From assembly GCF_030413175.1 (NCBI RefSeq), contig NZ_CP129212.1, positions 3,162,001 to 3,226,000 on the forward strand: a stretch of 64,000 nt of DNA. Direction: 5' to 3'. Source of the stretch: Bradyrhizobium roseum. GTDB lineage: Bacteria; Pseudomonadota; Alphaproteobacteria; Rhizobiales; Xanthobacteraceae. The translations under genes and the position numbers were made by a program. The notes beneath the pieces were generated by a model. The model ran no database searches. It was not told the DNA's origin and worked only from the letters and a program-made list of their open reading frames with translations. The stretch's first letter is position 1. Every line of letters begins with the position of its first letter. Positions 16,686 to 24,026 of the stretch are shown in pieces.

Positions 16686-17546
16686 ATGGCTTGCTCGGTT
16701 CCGGTTCGCGCCTTGGCGTTTTCGGCTGCGGCCTCCTTGCTCACGGGTTTTGCAAACGTACCGGCGCTGGCAGCCGCCGGCGGGCCGTTCCTGGCCCATC
16801 AGGCGCTCTATGAATTGAAGCTGGTCAAGTCGCGCGGCAGCAACGCGATTTCGGGCGCTCGCGGGCGTATCCTCTATAATTTCTCGGGCAGCGCCTGCGA
16901 GGGCTACACCTCCGAATTCCGCCAGGTGTCGGAACTCGACAGCGGCGAGGGCAAGCTGACGCTGAGCGATCTGCGCTCGCATTCCTGGGAAGACGCCGCG
17001 GGCAAGAGCTACCGCTTCAAGATCGACACCCGCATGAACGATACCGCGGCTGCGCCGGTCGACGGCATGGCGGAGCGGGTCGGCGACCGCATCACGGTCA
17101 AGCTGAAAGCGCCGGTCGCCAAGACGTTCGAACTCGACGGCAAGATCGTTTTCCCGACCGAGCAGATCCAGCACATCATCGCCGCCGCCCGCGAGGGCAA
17201 ATCGGTGCTGGAACTCACGGTCTATGACGGCTCCGACAATGGCGAGAAGGTCTACAACACGCTGTCGGTGATCGGGCAGCCGATCCCGGGCACCCGCGAT
17301 ATCGCGACCCCCGATCCCTCGACCGCCAACGACCAGATGAAGGCGCTGACCCGTTGGCCCGTCACCGTCAGCTATTATGACCGCGACGCCAAGACCAAGG
17401 AAGGCGAACAGACGCCGGTCTACGCGATGTCGTTCGAACTGTTCGAGAACGGCGTTTCGCGCGCGCTGGTGCTCGATTACAATGATTTTGTGATTGCCGG
17501 CGCGATGGGCCGTTTCGACGTCAAGGATACCAAGCCCTGCAAGTGA
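16686..17546 (+). CDS. eipB: EipB-like periplasmic cell-envelope integrity protein (DUF1849)
   Basis: A 286-residue exported protein. The signal peptide is about residues 1-30 (VRALAFSAAASLLTGFANVPALAAA). The mature part begins GGPFLAHQALYELKLVKSRGSNAISGARGRILYNF and continues as a DUF1849 beta-spiral domain. Cys residues in SGSACEGYTSEF and in the last residues (DTKPCK) match the disulfide-forming pair reported for Brucella EipB, which supports envelope integrity and binds peptidoglycan/lipoprotein partners. ATG 16686 is preferred because the signal peptide starts there and GAGGA lies ten bases upstream; ATG 16653 would add 11 residues. Confidence 0.88.
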   Translation: MACSVPVRALAFSAAASLLTGFANVPALAAAGGPFLAHQALYELKLVKSRGSNAISGARGRILYNFSGSACEGYTSEFRQVSELDSGEGKLTLSDLRSHSWEDAAGKSYRFKIDTRMNDTAAAPVDGMAERVGDRITVKLKAPVAKTFELDGKIVFPTEQIQHIIAAAREGKSVLELTVYDGSDNGEKVYNTLSVIGQPIPGTRDIATPDPSTANDQMKALTRWPVTVSYYDRDAKTKEGEQTPVYAMSFELFENGVSRALVLDYNDFVIAGAMGRFDVKDTKPCK

Positions 17547-17620
17547 TCGTCGCAATGACGTAGAAATGCGCTCCGGACCCGGATAGGCTTGCGCCCTCAC
17601 GCACGTCAGGGAGCGCAACC

Positions 17621-18022
17621 ATGAGCAAGAACCAACACCTCAAGCCAAGCGGGCTTCACAACAATCCGGCTTACTCGCATGTCGTCGTCGCTTCCGGCGC
17701 GCGCACGATCTACATCTCGGGACAGGTGGCCACCGACGAGGAGGGACGCGTGGTCGGCGAGGGCGATATCGCCGCGCAGACGACCCAGGTGATGCAAAAT
17801 CTCGGCCTGGCGCTGAAGGCCGCCGGTGCGAGCTATTCCAACATCGTGAAGATCACGACCTTCGTCGTCGGCTACAAGCCGGAGGTCCGTCCGATCATCG
17901 GCAAGGCGCGCTCGGCCTTCTTCGAAGGCATGGAGCCGCCGGCGAGCACGCTGGTCGGCGTCAGCGCGCTCGCCGCGCCGGAATGGCTGATCGAGATCGA
18001 GGCGGTGGCTGTCGCGGATTGA
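17621..18022 (+). CDS. RidA family protein (short type)
   Basis: A 133-residue RidA/YjgF protein of archetypal length. Family segments: HNNPAYSHVVVASGARTIYISGQVATDEEGRVVG, TQVMQNLGLALKAAGASYSNIVKITTFVVGYKPEVRPIIGKARSAFF, and PPASTLVGVSALAAPEWLIEIEAVA. The usual Arg in the R-x-T/C-V position is replaced: the motif here reads PPASTLVGV, so it may not be an active imine deaminase (seen in sequence; consequence inferred). GGGAGCG precedes ATG 17621. It is convergent with dinB and 74 bp downstream of eipB. Confidence 0.9.
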   Translation: MSKNQHLKPSGLHNNPAYSHVVVASGARTIYISGQVATDEEGRVVGEGDIAAQTTQVMQNLGLALKAAGASYSNIVKITTFVVGYKPEVRPIIGKARSAFFEGMEPPASTLVGVSALAAPEWLIEIEAVAVAD

Positions 18023-18053
18023 GGTCTTCTTGCCATGACGGGGAGAGAGCGCG

Positions 18054-19355
18054 CTACTCCTCCTCGTCATCCTCCTCTTTCGCCGGCCCCTTGTACGCGA
18101 TGCCCCGGATCACCGCGGCATTGCCGAACTTCTTCCGCAAATCATCCATCGCGCGCTCGGCATGGGCCGAGCGGCGGTCGAGCATGTCGGTGTCGTCAGC
18201 CTGGGATCCCTCGCGCAGCGCGCTGACGCCGGTACCGATCAGGCGAAACGCCGTCCCGTCGATCTCCTTCGCCAGCATCTCGCGCGACACCGCAAAAATC
18301 TTGGCGGCGAGTTGCGTCGGCGCCTGGAGCGATTGCGAGCGGGTGCGCTGCCTGAAATCCGCAGTCTTCAGCTTCAAGGTGATGGTGAGGCCCGATAGCT
18401 CGCTGGTCTTGAGCCGCGACGACACTTTTTCGGACAGCCGCCACAGCACCTTTTCCAGCGTGGCGAAATCCTTGATGTCGCTGTCGAACGTGGTCTCGTT
18501 GGAAATGGTCTTGGCGCCGCGGTCCGCCACCACGCTGCGGTCGTCGATGCCGCGCGCCAGCCGCCACAGCCTGCGGCCTTCGCCGCCGAAATGTTTCATC
18601 AACTCGATCTCGTCGGCGCGCTGCAGATCCGCAATGGTGCGAAACCCGCGCTGCACCAGCTTTTCCTGTGTGGCCGGGCCGACGCCGTAGATGAAGCCGA
18701 CCGGCTTGTCGGCCAGCATCTCGCGGGCCTCGTCCTGGTCGAGGGCGGCAAAGCCGCGGGGCTTGTCGAGATCGGAAGCGATCTTGGCCAGAAACTTGTT
18801 GCAGGACAGGCCGACCGACACGGTGATGCCGATGTCGCGCTCGATGTCGCGGGCAAAGCGCGCCAGCACTTTTGCGGGGATCATGCCATGGACGCGCTGC
18901 GTGCCGGAAAGATCCAAAAACGCCTCGTCGATCGACAGCGGTTCCACCAGCGGCGTCAGTGCCAGCATGGCATGGCGCACCTCGCGGCCGACGCGGACAT
19001 ATTTTGCCATGTCGGGCGGGATAACGGCGGCCTGCGGGCACAGCGCCAGCGCCTTGAACATCGGCATCGCCGACCGCACGCCATAGGTACGTGAGACGTA
19101 GCAGGCGGCCGACACCACGCCGCGCCTGCCGCCGCCGATGATCACGGGCCGGTCGGCCAGTTCGGGATTGTCGCGCTTCTCGACGGTCGCATAGAACGCG
19201 TCGCAATCGATATGCGCCAGCGTCAGCGAGGGCAGGGCATGATGGCGCACGACGCGCGGTGAACCGCAGGCGCCGCAGCGTCTGGCCTTGATATCGAGGT
19301 CGCCGAGGCAATCCCGGCAGAATGCGCGCGGGCCATCAGGCACCTGCGCGCTCAC
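18054..19355 (-). CDS. dinB: DNA polymerase IV (Y-family) with N-terminal Cys4 zinc-ribbon extension
   Basis: A 433-residue error-prone lesion-bypass polymerase. A ~35-residue extension comes first with two C-x-x-C pairs (CRDCLGDLDIKARRCGACGSPR), a likely zinc ribbon absent from E. coli DinB (351 residues). The palm/finger core follows: LAHIDCDAFYATVEKRDNP with metal-binding Asp, steric-gate region, and EPLSIDEAFLDLSG with catalytic Asp-Glu. The little-finger domain is at about 270-390, then an acidic tail EEDDEEE instead of a clear beta-clamp motif. GTG 19353-19355 overlaps the stop of the upstream DUF3572 gene (GTGA), which decides the start and indicates translational coupling. Confidence 0.92.
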   Translation of the reverse strand: MSAQVPDGPRAFCRDCLGDLDIKARRCGACGSPRVVRHHALPSLTLAHIDCDAFYATVEKRDNPELADRPVIIGGGRRGVVSAACYVSRTYGVRSAMPMFKALALCPQAAVIPPDMAKYVRVGREVRHAMLALTPLVEPLSIDEAFLDLSGTQRVHGMIPAKVLARFARDIERDIGITVSVGLSCNKFLAKIASDLDKPRGFAALDQDEAREMLADKPVGFIYGVGPATQEKLVQRGFRTIADLQRADEIELMKHFGGEGRRLWRLARGIDDRSVVADRGAKTISNETTFDSDIKDFATLEKVLWRLSEKVSSRLKTSELSGLTITLKLKTADFRQRTRSQSLQAPTQLAAKIFAVSREMLAKEIDGTAFRLIGTGVSALREGSQADDTDMLDRRSAHAERAMDDLRKKFGNAAVIRGIAYKGPAKEEDDEEE

Positions 19356-19651
19356 GGCACGTCGCGCTCCCAATCCGGGTCGCCCAGCACCTGCCGGGCG
19401 GCGGCGATATTGGTCGGATGCAGTTGCGAGGCGGAAGCGAACGCCTTCACGGTTGCGTCGTCGCGCATGACGAAGTCGAGTACGGAACGCAGGAACTGCG
19501 GGTCTTTTGCCGCCGTCCGCAGCGTCTCCGGGCCAAGGCCGCTTTCGGCCAGAAAAAGCCCCAATCTCTCGGGATCTCCGGCAATGAAACTCAGCGCCTG
19601 AACTGCAACGATTTCAGCCACTTCGCGGGGGTTGTGAACAGGCTTTTTCAA
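19352..19651 (-). CDS. DUF3572 family protein
   Basis: A 99-residue helical cytoplasmic protein matching the alphaproteobacterial DUF3572 family: NPREVAEIVAVQALSFIAGDPERLGLFLAESGLGPETLR, then DPQFLRSVLDFVMRDDATVKAFA. No role is known. The start is probably TTG 19649-19651, with GGAAAGG 15-20 bases upstream; no ATG is available in frame nearby. Its TGA overlaps the dinB GTG by four bases, so both are made from one message. divK is divergent, about 230 bp away. Confidence 0.82.
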   Translation of the reverse strand: MKKPVHNPREVAEIVAVQALSFIAGDPERLGLFLAESGLGPETLRTAAKDPQFLRSVLDFVMRDDATVKAFASASQLHPTNIAAARQVLGDPDWERDVP

Positions 19652-19881
19652 CGATGGGTTTGCCTTTCCGTTAACTTATGGTGTCTAGTTTGGAACCATC
19701 ATGCCCGAGTCTGCGGAATGTATTCAAGCAAGTGGAAACCAAACCGCAAAAGTTGGTGCATCGATTTAACGGCTTAGAGCGAAATCTGACGCTAGTTTGA
19801 ATTCACTTTTCGGCAGGCAAGGCGGGGGTGCAGGGACGCACCAAAGCCGGATCTGTTTCCTGGAATGAGGGGAGGGACGGG

Positions 19882-20247
19882 ATGGCAAAAACCGTCCTGA
19901 TCGTGGAGGACAACGAGCTCAACATGAAGCTCTTTCGCGACCTCTTGGAAGCGCACGGCTATCAGACCTCGGGCACCAGCAATGGGTTCGAGGCGCTCGA
20001 TCTCGTCCGCAAACTCCGCCCCGATCTGATCCTGATGGACATCCAGCTTCCGCAAGTCTCCGGCCTCGAGGTGACACGCTGGATCAAGGACGATCCGGAG
20101 CTGCGCGCCATTCCCGTCGTCGCGGTCACGGCATTCGCGATGAAGGGCGACGAAGAACGCATCCGTGAGGGCGGCTGCGAAGCGTATCTGTCCAAGCCAA
20201 TTTCGGTTGGCAAGTTTATCGAAACCGTGCGGCGGTTTATCGGGTAG
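19882..20247 (+). CDS. divK: Single-domain response regulator DivK
   Basis: A 121-residue receiver-only regulator of the alphaproteobacterial cell cycle; DivK is phosphorylated by histidine kinases such as DivJ/PleC and controls the CtrA pathway. Features: acidic pair in [13 protein letters not shown], phospho-acceptor Asp53 in [10 protein letters not shown], Thr in [12 protein letters not shown], and Lys in YLSKPIS. Start ATG 19882 with GGGGAGGGACGGG upstream; an in-frame start at 19828 adds residues of no family likeness. pleD follows 119 bp downstream on the same strand, the classic divK-pleD order; a long hairpin separates them. Confidence 0.95.
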   Translation: MAKTVLIVEDNELNMKLFRDLLEAHGYQTSGTSNGFEALDLVRKLRPDLILMDIQLPQVSGLEVTRWIKDDPELRAIPVVAVTAFAMKGDEERIREGGCEAYLSKPISVGKFIETVRRFIG

Positions 20248-20248
20248 G

Positions 20249-20346
20249 GCATGATCCGGAAAAGTGGAGGCCGGTTTTCCGAAAAGATCATGCTCGAACA
20301 AAGAGATGAGATCATGATGCGATTTTGTCGAATCGCATCATGATCT
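20249..20346. repeat. Dispersed hairpin repeat, family R2 (copy 1), in the divK-pleD gap
   Basis: The first part reads GCATGATCCGGAAAAGTGGAGGCCGGTTTTCC...GATCATGCTC in segments shared with 61721-61796 (family R2). The second part is a perfect 14-bp stem, ATCATGATGCGATT (20311-20324) with AATCGCATCATGAT (20331-20344), and a 6-nt loop. No T-run follows, so it is not a typical terminator, but it could stop or process the divK-pleD transcript. Confidence 0.85.
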
Positions 20347-20366
20347 AGATCCAGGAGTGAGTTTCG

Positions 20367-21740
20367 ATGTCTGCGCGTATTCTCGTCGTCGATGACGTCC
20401 CGGCGAACGTCAAGCTGCTGGAAGCCCGTCTTTCGGCGGAATATTTCGATGTGCTGACGGCAGCCAACGGTGCCGAGGCGCTCGACATCTGTTCGCGCCT
20501 CGAATGCGACATCATCCTGCTCGACGTCATGATGCCCGACATGGATGGTTTCGAGGTCTGCCGCCGGCTTAAGTCCAACCCGGCCACCCATTTCATTCCC
20601 GTCGTGATCGTCACCGCGCTCGACAGCCCGTCCGATCGCGTTCGCGGGCTGGAAGCCGGCGCCGACGATTTCCTCACCAAGCCGGTGTCCGACATCGTGC
20701 TGATCGCCCGCGTCCGTTCGCTGACGCGGCTGAAGATGATGACCGACGAACTGCGGATGCGCGCCATCACCTCGCTCGAGATCGGCATGGAGGCGCCCGA
20801 GCGTAGCGCGATCGCCGACAAGGGCGTCGGCGGGCGGATCCTTCTGGTCGATGACCGGCCGTCGTCCTACGAACGGCTGGCGCCGATCCTGTCCGCCGAG
20901 CATACCGTCGACGTCGAGATTAATCCGGCGGAGGCGCTGTTTCACGCCGCCGAGGGCAATTACGATCTGCTGATCGTCTCGCTCAGCCTGGAAAACTACG
21001 ACGGTCTGCGGCTGTGCAGCCAGGCGCGCTCGCTGGAGCGCACGCGGCAGCTCCCGATCCTCGCCATTTCCGACGCCGACAACAATTCGCGGCTGCTGCG
21101 CGGGCTCGAGATCGGCGTCAACGACTACCTGCTGCGTCCCGTCGACAAGAACGAATTGCTGGCGCGCGCGCGCACCCAGATCCGCAAGCGGCGTTACACC
21201 GATCATTTGCGCGACAACGTGCAGAACTCGATCGAAATGGCGATCCTCGACGCGCTGACCGGCCTGCATAACCGCCGCTATATGGAAAGCCATCTCTCGA
21301 CGCTGGCCGAGCAGGCGTCCAGCCGCGGCAAGCCGCTGGCGCTGATGATCCTCGACATCGACTTCTTCAAGTCGATCAATGACACCTATGGCCACGACGC
21401 CGGCGACGACGTGCTGCGCGAATTCGCGGTGCGCATCCGCAAATCGATCCGCGGGATCGATCTCGCCTGCCGCTATGGCGGCGAGGAATTCGTGATCGTG
21501 ATGCCGGAAACCGATCTTACCGTTGCCGGCATGATCGCCGAGCGCCTGCGCCGCTCGATCGCCGGCGAAACCTTTGCGGTAAACAAGGGCACCAAGCGGA
21601 TCGACGTCACGATCTCGATCGGGCTGGCGACGCTGGACAACAAGGACGAGCCGGTCGCCGACGTGCTCAAACGCGCCGACATAGCGCTGTACCGGGCCAA
21701 GCACGACGGACGGAACAGGGTGGTTTCGACGGCGGCGTGA
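20367..21740 (+). CDS. pleD: Diguanylate cyclase response regulator PleD
   Basis: A 457-residue REC-REC-GGDEF protein that makes cyclic-di-GMP when phosphorylated. REC1 (about 1-130) has the phospho-Asp in DIILLDVMMPD. REC2 (about 150-280) has lost it: the strand reads LLIVSLSLENYDG with Ser at that place, consistent with its role as a dimerisation adaptor. The GGDEF domain (about 295-455) has an intact active site GGEEF and the inhibitory I-site R-G-I-D five residues before it. ATG 20367 follows CAGGAGTGAG. It is downstream of divK. Product inhibition is therefore expected. Confidence 0.96.
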   Translation: MSARILVVDDVPANVKLLEARLSAEYFDVLTAANGAEALDICSRLECDIILLDVMMPDMDGFEVCRRLKSNPATHFIPVVIVTALDSPSDRVRGLEAGADDFLTKPVSDIVLIARVRSLTRLKMMTDELRMRAITSLEIGMEAPERSAIADKGVGGRILLVDDRPSSYERLAPILSAEHTVDVEINPAEALFHAAEGNYDLLIVSLSLENYDGLRLCSQARSLERTRQLPILAISDADNNSRLLRGLEIGVNDYLLRPVDKNELLARARTQIRKRRYTDHLRDNVQNSIEMAILDALTGLHNRRYMESHLSTLAEQASSRGKPLALMILDIDFFKSINDTYGHDAGDDVLREFAVRIRKSIRGIDLACRYGGEEFVIVMPETDLTVAGMIAERLRRSIAGETFAVNKGTKRIDVTISIGLATLDNKDEPVADVLKRADIALYRAKHDGRNRVVSTAA

Positions 21741-21760
21741 GCTGCGGCAAACGTTAGCTG

Positions 21761-21886
21761 TCGTCCCGGCGAACGCCGGGACCCATACGCCGCGGCACCG
21801 GTTATTTTGCAAGATGCCGGCGATCTCGTTTTTATCGGTAGGACAACGCGGTATCGGTGCCTGCGTTCGCAGGGACGACGACGGAG
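21761..21886. repeat. Dispersed repeat, family R6 (copy 1)
   Basis: Begins GTCGTCCCGGCGAACGCC-GGGACCCATACGCCGCGGC and ends CCTGCGTTCGCAGGGACGACGACGGAG. The end segment is repeated at 23265-23292, and ACCCATACGCCGCGGC appears there as its reverse complement (23249-23264). The two copies flank the serine hydrolase gene. Confidence 0.75.
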
Positions 21887-21892
21887 TTTGCC

Positions 21893-23110
21893 TCAGGCAA
21901 CAGCCGCCGCACCTTGCTTCACCGCATCATACGCCAGCCGCTTGAACTCGAACGAGAACGGATGGACGAACGACATCTGTCGCTGCGCCATCATGACGCC
22001 CGCCATGTTTCGCTTCGGCGAAATCCACCATTGCGTCCCCGCCACGCCGCCCCAGTAGAACTCGCCTGACGCGTCGGGATGATCGAATGCCGAGGGCTGC
22101 AGGATCAACCCGCCGGCGAGGCCATGGGCCTTGCCGGGCTGGGGCCCCATCAGCGCAAAGCGGATCCACTGTCCCTCCGGCAACTGGTTGGTCATCATCT
22201 GCGCGATCGTCTCCGGCCTGAGCAGGGTCTCGCCGCCGGGCAGCAGGCTCCGGATCAGCGCCACCATGTCGGGCATCGTCGACACCAGGCCGCCGCCGCC
22301 ATTGAGCCTTGCGATCGGGTGTAGATACGCGCCGGGGAAGGGTGCGTTGTCGGTGCGGGTCAGGCCCGGCTTCATCGGCTCCATCAGGTCGGCGCCGGCG
22401 TAATAGGCGACCAGGCGGCCCTGATCCTTTTCCGGCACGACGAAGCCGGTGTCTACCATGCCGAGCGGATCCAGGATCCGCGCCTTGATGAACGCGTCGA
22501 AGCGTTGTCCGCTGATGACTTCGACCAGCCGCGCCACCACGTCGATGGCCAGCGAATATTCCCAGGACGTGCCGGGCTGATAGATCAGCGGCAGGCCGGC
22601 CAGCACCTCCACCATCTGCGCCAGCGTGGTTCGGGGATCGTGCACGCCGCGCTCGTTGAGCGCCTTGTATATGGCAGTCCCCGGATCGAAAAACCCGTAG
22701 CTCAGGCCGGAACTGTGGCTGAGCAACTGGCGGATGGTGATCGAGCTTTTCGCAGGCTCGGTGTCGTCGAGCGACGTTGCGCCCGGGCGCAGCACCTTTC
22801 GATTTCCGAGCTGCGGAATGAATTTTTCGATGGCGTCGTCGAGCCCGAGCTTGCCGTCCTCGATCAGCAACAGCGCCGCGCAGGAGGTGATCAGCTTGGT
22901 GTTGGAAAACACGCGGAAAATATGGTCGGTGCGAAGCGGCGTCTGCGCTTCCTTGTCGGCCCAGCCGACGTAGTTTACGTCGACGAGGTCGCGCCCGACC
23001 ATGACCGCCCAGGAAATGCCGGAGAGCAGGTCGTTGTCGACATAGCGCTGCATCGCCGCCTGCGCCGGTTTGAAGTCGTAACCCTTGGCGGTGACTGTCA
23101 GGTCTTCCAT
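21893..23110 (-). CDS. Serine hydrolase, class C beta-lactamase/esterase family
   Basis: A 405-residue soluble protein without a signal peptide, of the EstB/beta-lactamase-like group. The catalytic S-x-x-K reads S-N-T-K in FRVFSNTKLITSCAALLLIEDGKL, and the Y-S-L of WEYSLAIDVVARLVE is in the place of the Y-x-N motif. The C-terminal half has GGGLVSTMPDMVALIRSLL and FYWGGVAGTQWWISP, common in these esterases. A true beta-lactam substrate is unlikely given the cytoplasmic location; ester hydrolysis is more likely (inference). R6 repeats flank it on both sides, and it runs opposite to pleD. Confidence 0.88.
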   Translation of the reverse strand: MEDLTVTAKGYDFKPAQAAMQRYVDNDLLSGISWAVMVGRDLVDVNYVGWADKEAQTPLRTDHIFRVFSNTKLITSCAALLLIEDGKLGLDDAIEKFIPQLGNRKVLRPGATSLDDTEPAKSSITIRQLLSHSSGLSYGFFDPGTAIYKALNERGVHDPRTTLAQMVEVLAGLPLIYQPGTSWEYSLAIDVVARLVEVISGQRFDAFIKARILDPLGMVDTGFVVPEKDQGRLVAYYAGADLMEPMKPGLTRTDNAPFPGAYLHPIARLNGGGGLVSTMPDMVALIRSLLPGGETLLRPETIAQMMTNQLPEGQWIRFALMGPQPGKAHGLAGGLILQPSAFDHPDASGEFYWGGVAGTQWWISPKRNMAGVMMAQRQMSFVHPFSFEFKRLAYDAVKQGAAAVA

Positions 23111-23146
23111 TTTCGCTCCCTATGCCGCGACGTCTCGCACGGCTTT

Positions 23147-23292
23147 TCGTCGTCCCTGCCTGGTGCGCAATGGCGCACCGGCGCAGCGACCCATAACCAG
23201 CGGCGGTGCTTGTAGCAGAAGGTATTTGACACGTCGCCCCATTGAAACGCCGCGGCGTATGGGTCCTGCGTTCGCAGGGACGACGACGGAGA
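23147..23292. repeat. Dispersed repeat, family R6 (copy 2)
   Basis: Starts TCGTCCCTGCCTGGTGCGCAATGGCGCACC and ends GCGTATGGGTCCTGCGTTCGCAGGGACGACGACGGAG in segments; the end words match copy 1 at 21761-21886. Together with copy 1 it brackets the hydrolase gene within about 1.5 kb. Confidence 0.7.
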
Positions 23293-23297
23293 GGGGC

Positions 23298-23897
23298 TCA
23301 AGCGGCCGGCTTCGATCGCCGTCCCTTCGATGGCTCGCCACCCACCTTCACCCCTGCATTCCGCAACAGCACCGTCGCGGCCGCCTTCGCCGCCCGCGCC
23401 ATCGCGGGGTCGTCGCGGACCAGGTCCTGCGCAATCGAGCCGTCGACCAGCAGCGCGAGCTGCGTCGCCAGCGCTTCTGCGTCCGTGACGCCGAGTTGCA
23501 CCAGCAGATCGCGAAACCAGAGGCGGCGGCTTTCCTTGAAGGCGATCGCCACCTTTCGCACCGCCCGGTCTTCGCCGAGCTCGGCCACCGCATTGACGAA
23601 CGGGCAGCCGCGAAAATCCTTGGCCGCGAAGCGTCGCTCCAGCGCATCGAAGGTGCCGAGAATCTGCTCGACCGGCGACTTGTCCGACGGCCGCGGCGCC
23701 ACGAAGCGCCGCGCCAGGTAGGCCGAGATCAAGGCATCCTTGGACGGGAAATGATTGTAGAGCGTGCGCTTGCTGATGCCGATTTCGGCCGCGATGGTGT
23801 CGACGCCGACCGCGCGAATGCCCTGCAGATAGAACAGGCGGTCCGCAGTTTCGAGGATGCGGTCCTTCATGTCGGGTTTGGCGGGCAGGGGTGCCAT
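23298..23897 (-). CDS. TetR/AcrR family transcriptional regulator
   Basis: A 199-residue repressor. The N-terminal HTH is clear: MKDRILETADRLFYLQGIRAVGVDTIAAEIGISKRTLYNHFPSKDALISAYLARR (residues 10-65). The C-terminal ligand domain resembles the TetR_C group with FRGCPFVNAVAELGE. It faces the MFS gene across a 130-bp divergent region that contains a perfect 16-bp palindrome; control of both genes is the simplest reading. ATG 23895-23897 is used. Confidence 0.92.
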   Translation of the reverse strand: MAPLPAKPDMKDRILETADRLFYLQGIRAVGVDTIAAEIGISKRTLYNHFPSKDALISAYLARRFVAPRPSDKSPVEQILGTFDALERRFAAKDFRGCPFVNAVAELGEDRAVRKVAIAFKESRRLWFRDLLVQLGVTDAEALATQLALLVDGSIAQDLVRDDPAMARAAKAAATVLLRNAGVKVGGEPSKGRRSKPAA

Positions 23898-23949
23898 GCG
23901 AATGCGCGGGTCGGCTCAGCTTGACAGGACAGCCCCCTTATAGCCTAGT

Positions 23950-23965
23950 TACACAGATCTGTGTA
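23950..23965. promoter_or_regulatory. Palindromic operator between tetR-type gene and MFS gene
   Basis: A perfect 16-bp palindrome TACACAGATCTGTGTA lies 62 bp before the MFS ATG and 53 bp before the regulator's ATG. TTGACA at 23921-23926 is a candidate -35 for the MFS direction, which would put the palindrome over or just after its -10. This is the normal arrangement for a TetR-family operator; binding is inferred. Confidence 0.75.
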
Positions 23966-24026
23966 CCTATTTCACGTATCGATTGCAGGACGCGGCACTC
24001 GAATCGCGCCCGCCCCGGAGAATATA

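Noticed and set aside
23961..24026. GTG start 66 bases upstream for the MFS gene
   Set aside because: It lies inside the operator palindrome and lacks a Shine-Dalgarno; ATG 24027 has GGAG at good spacing.
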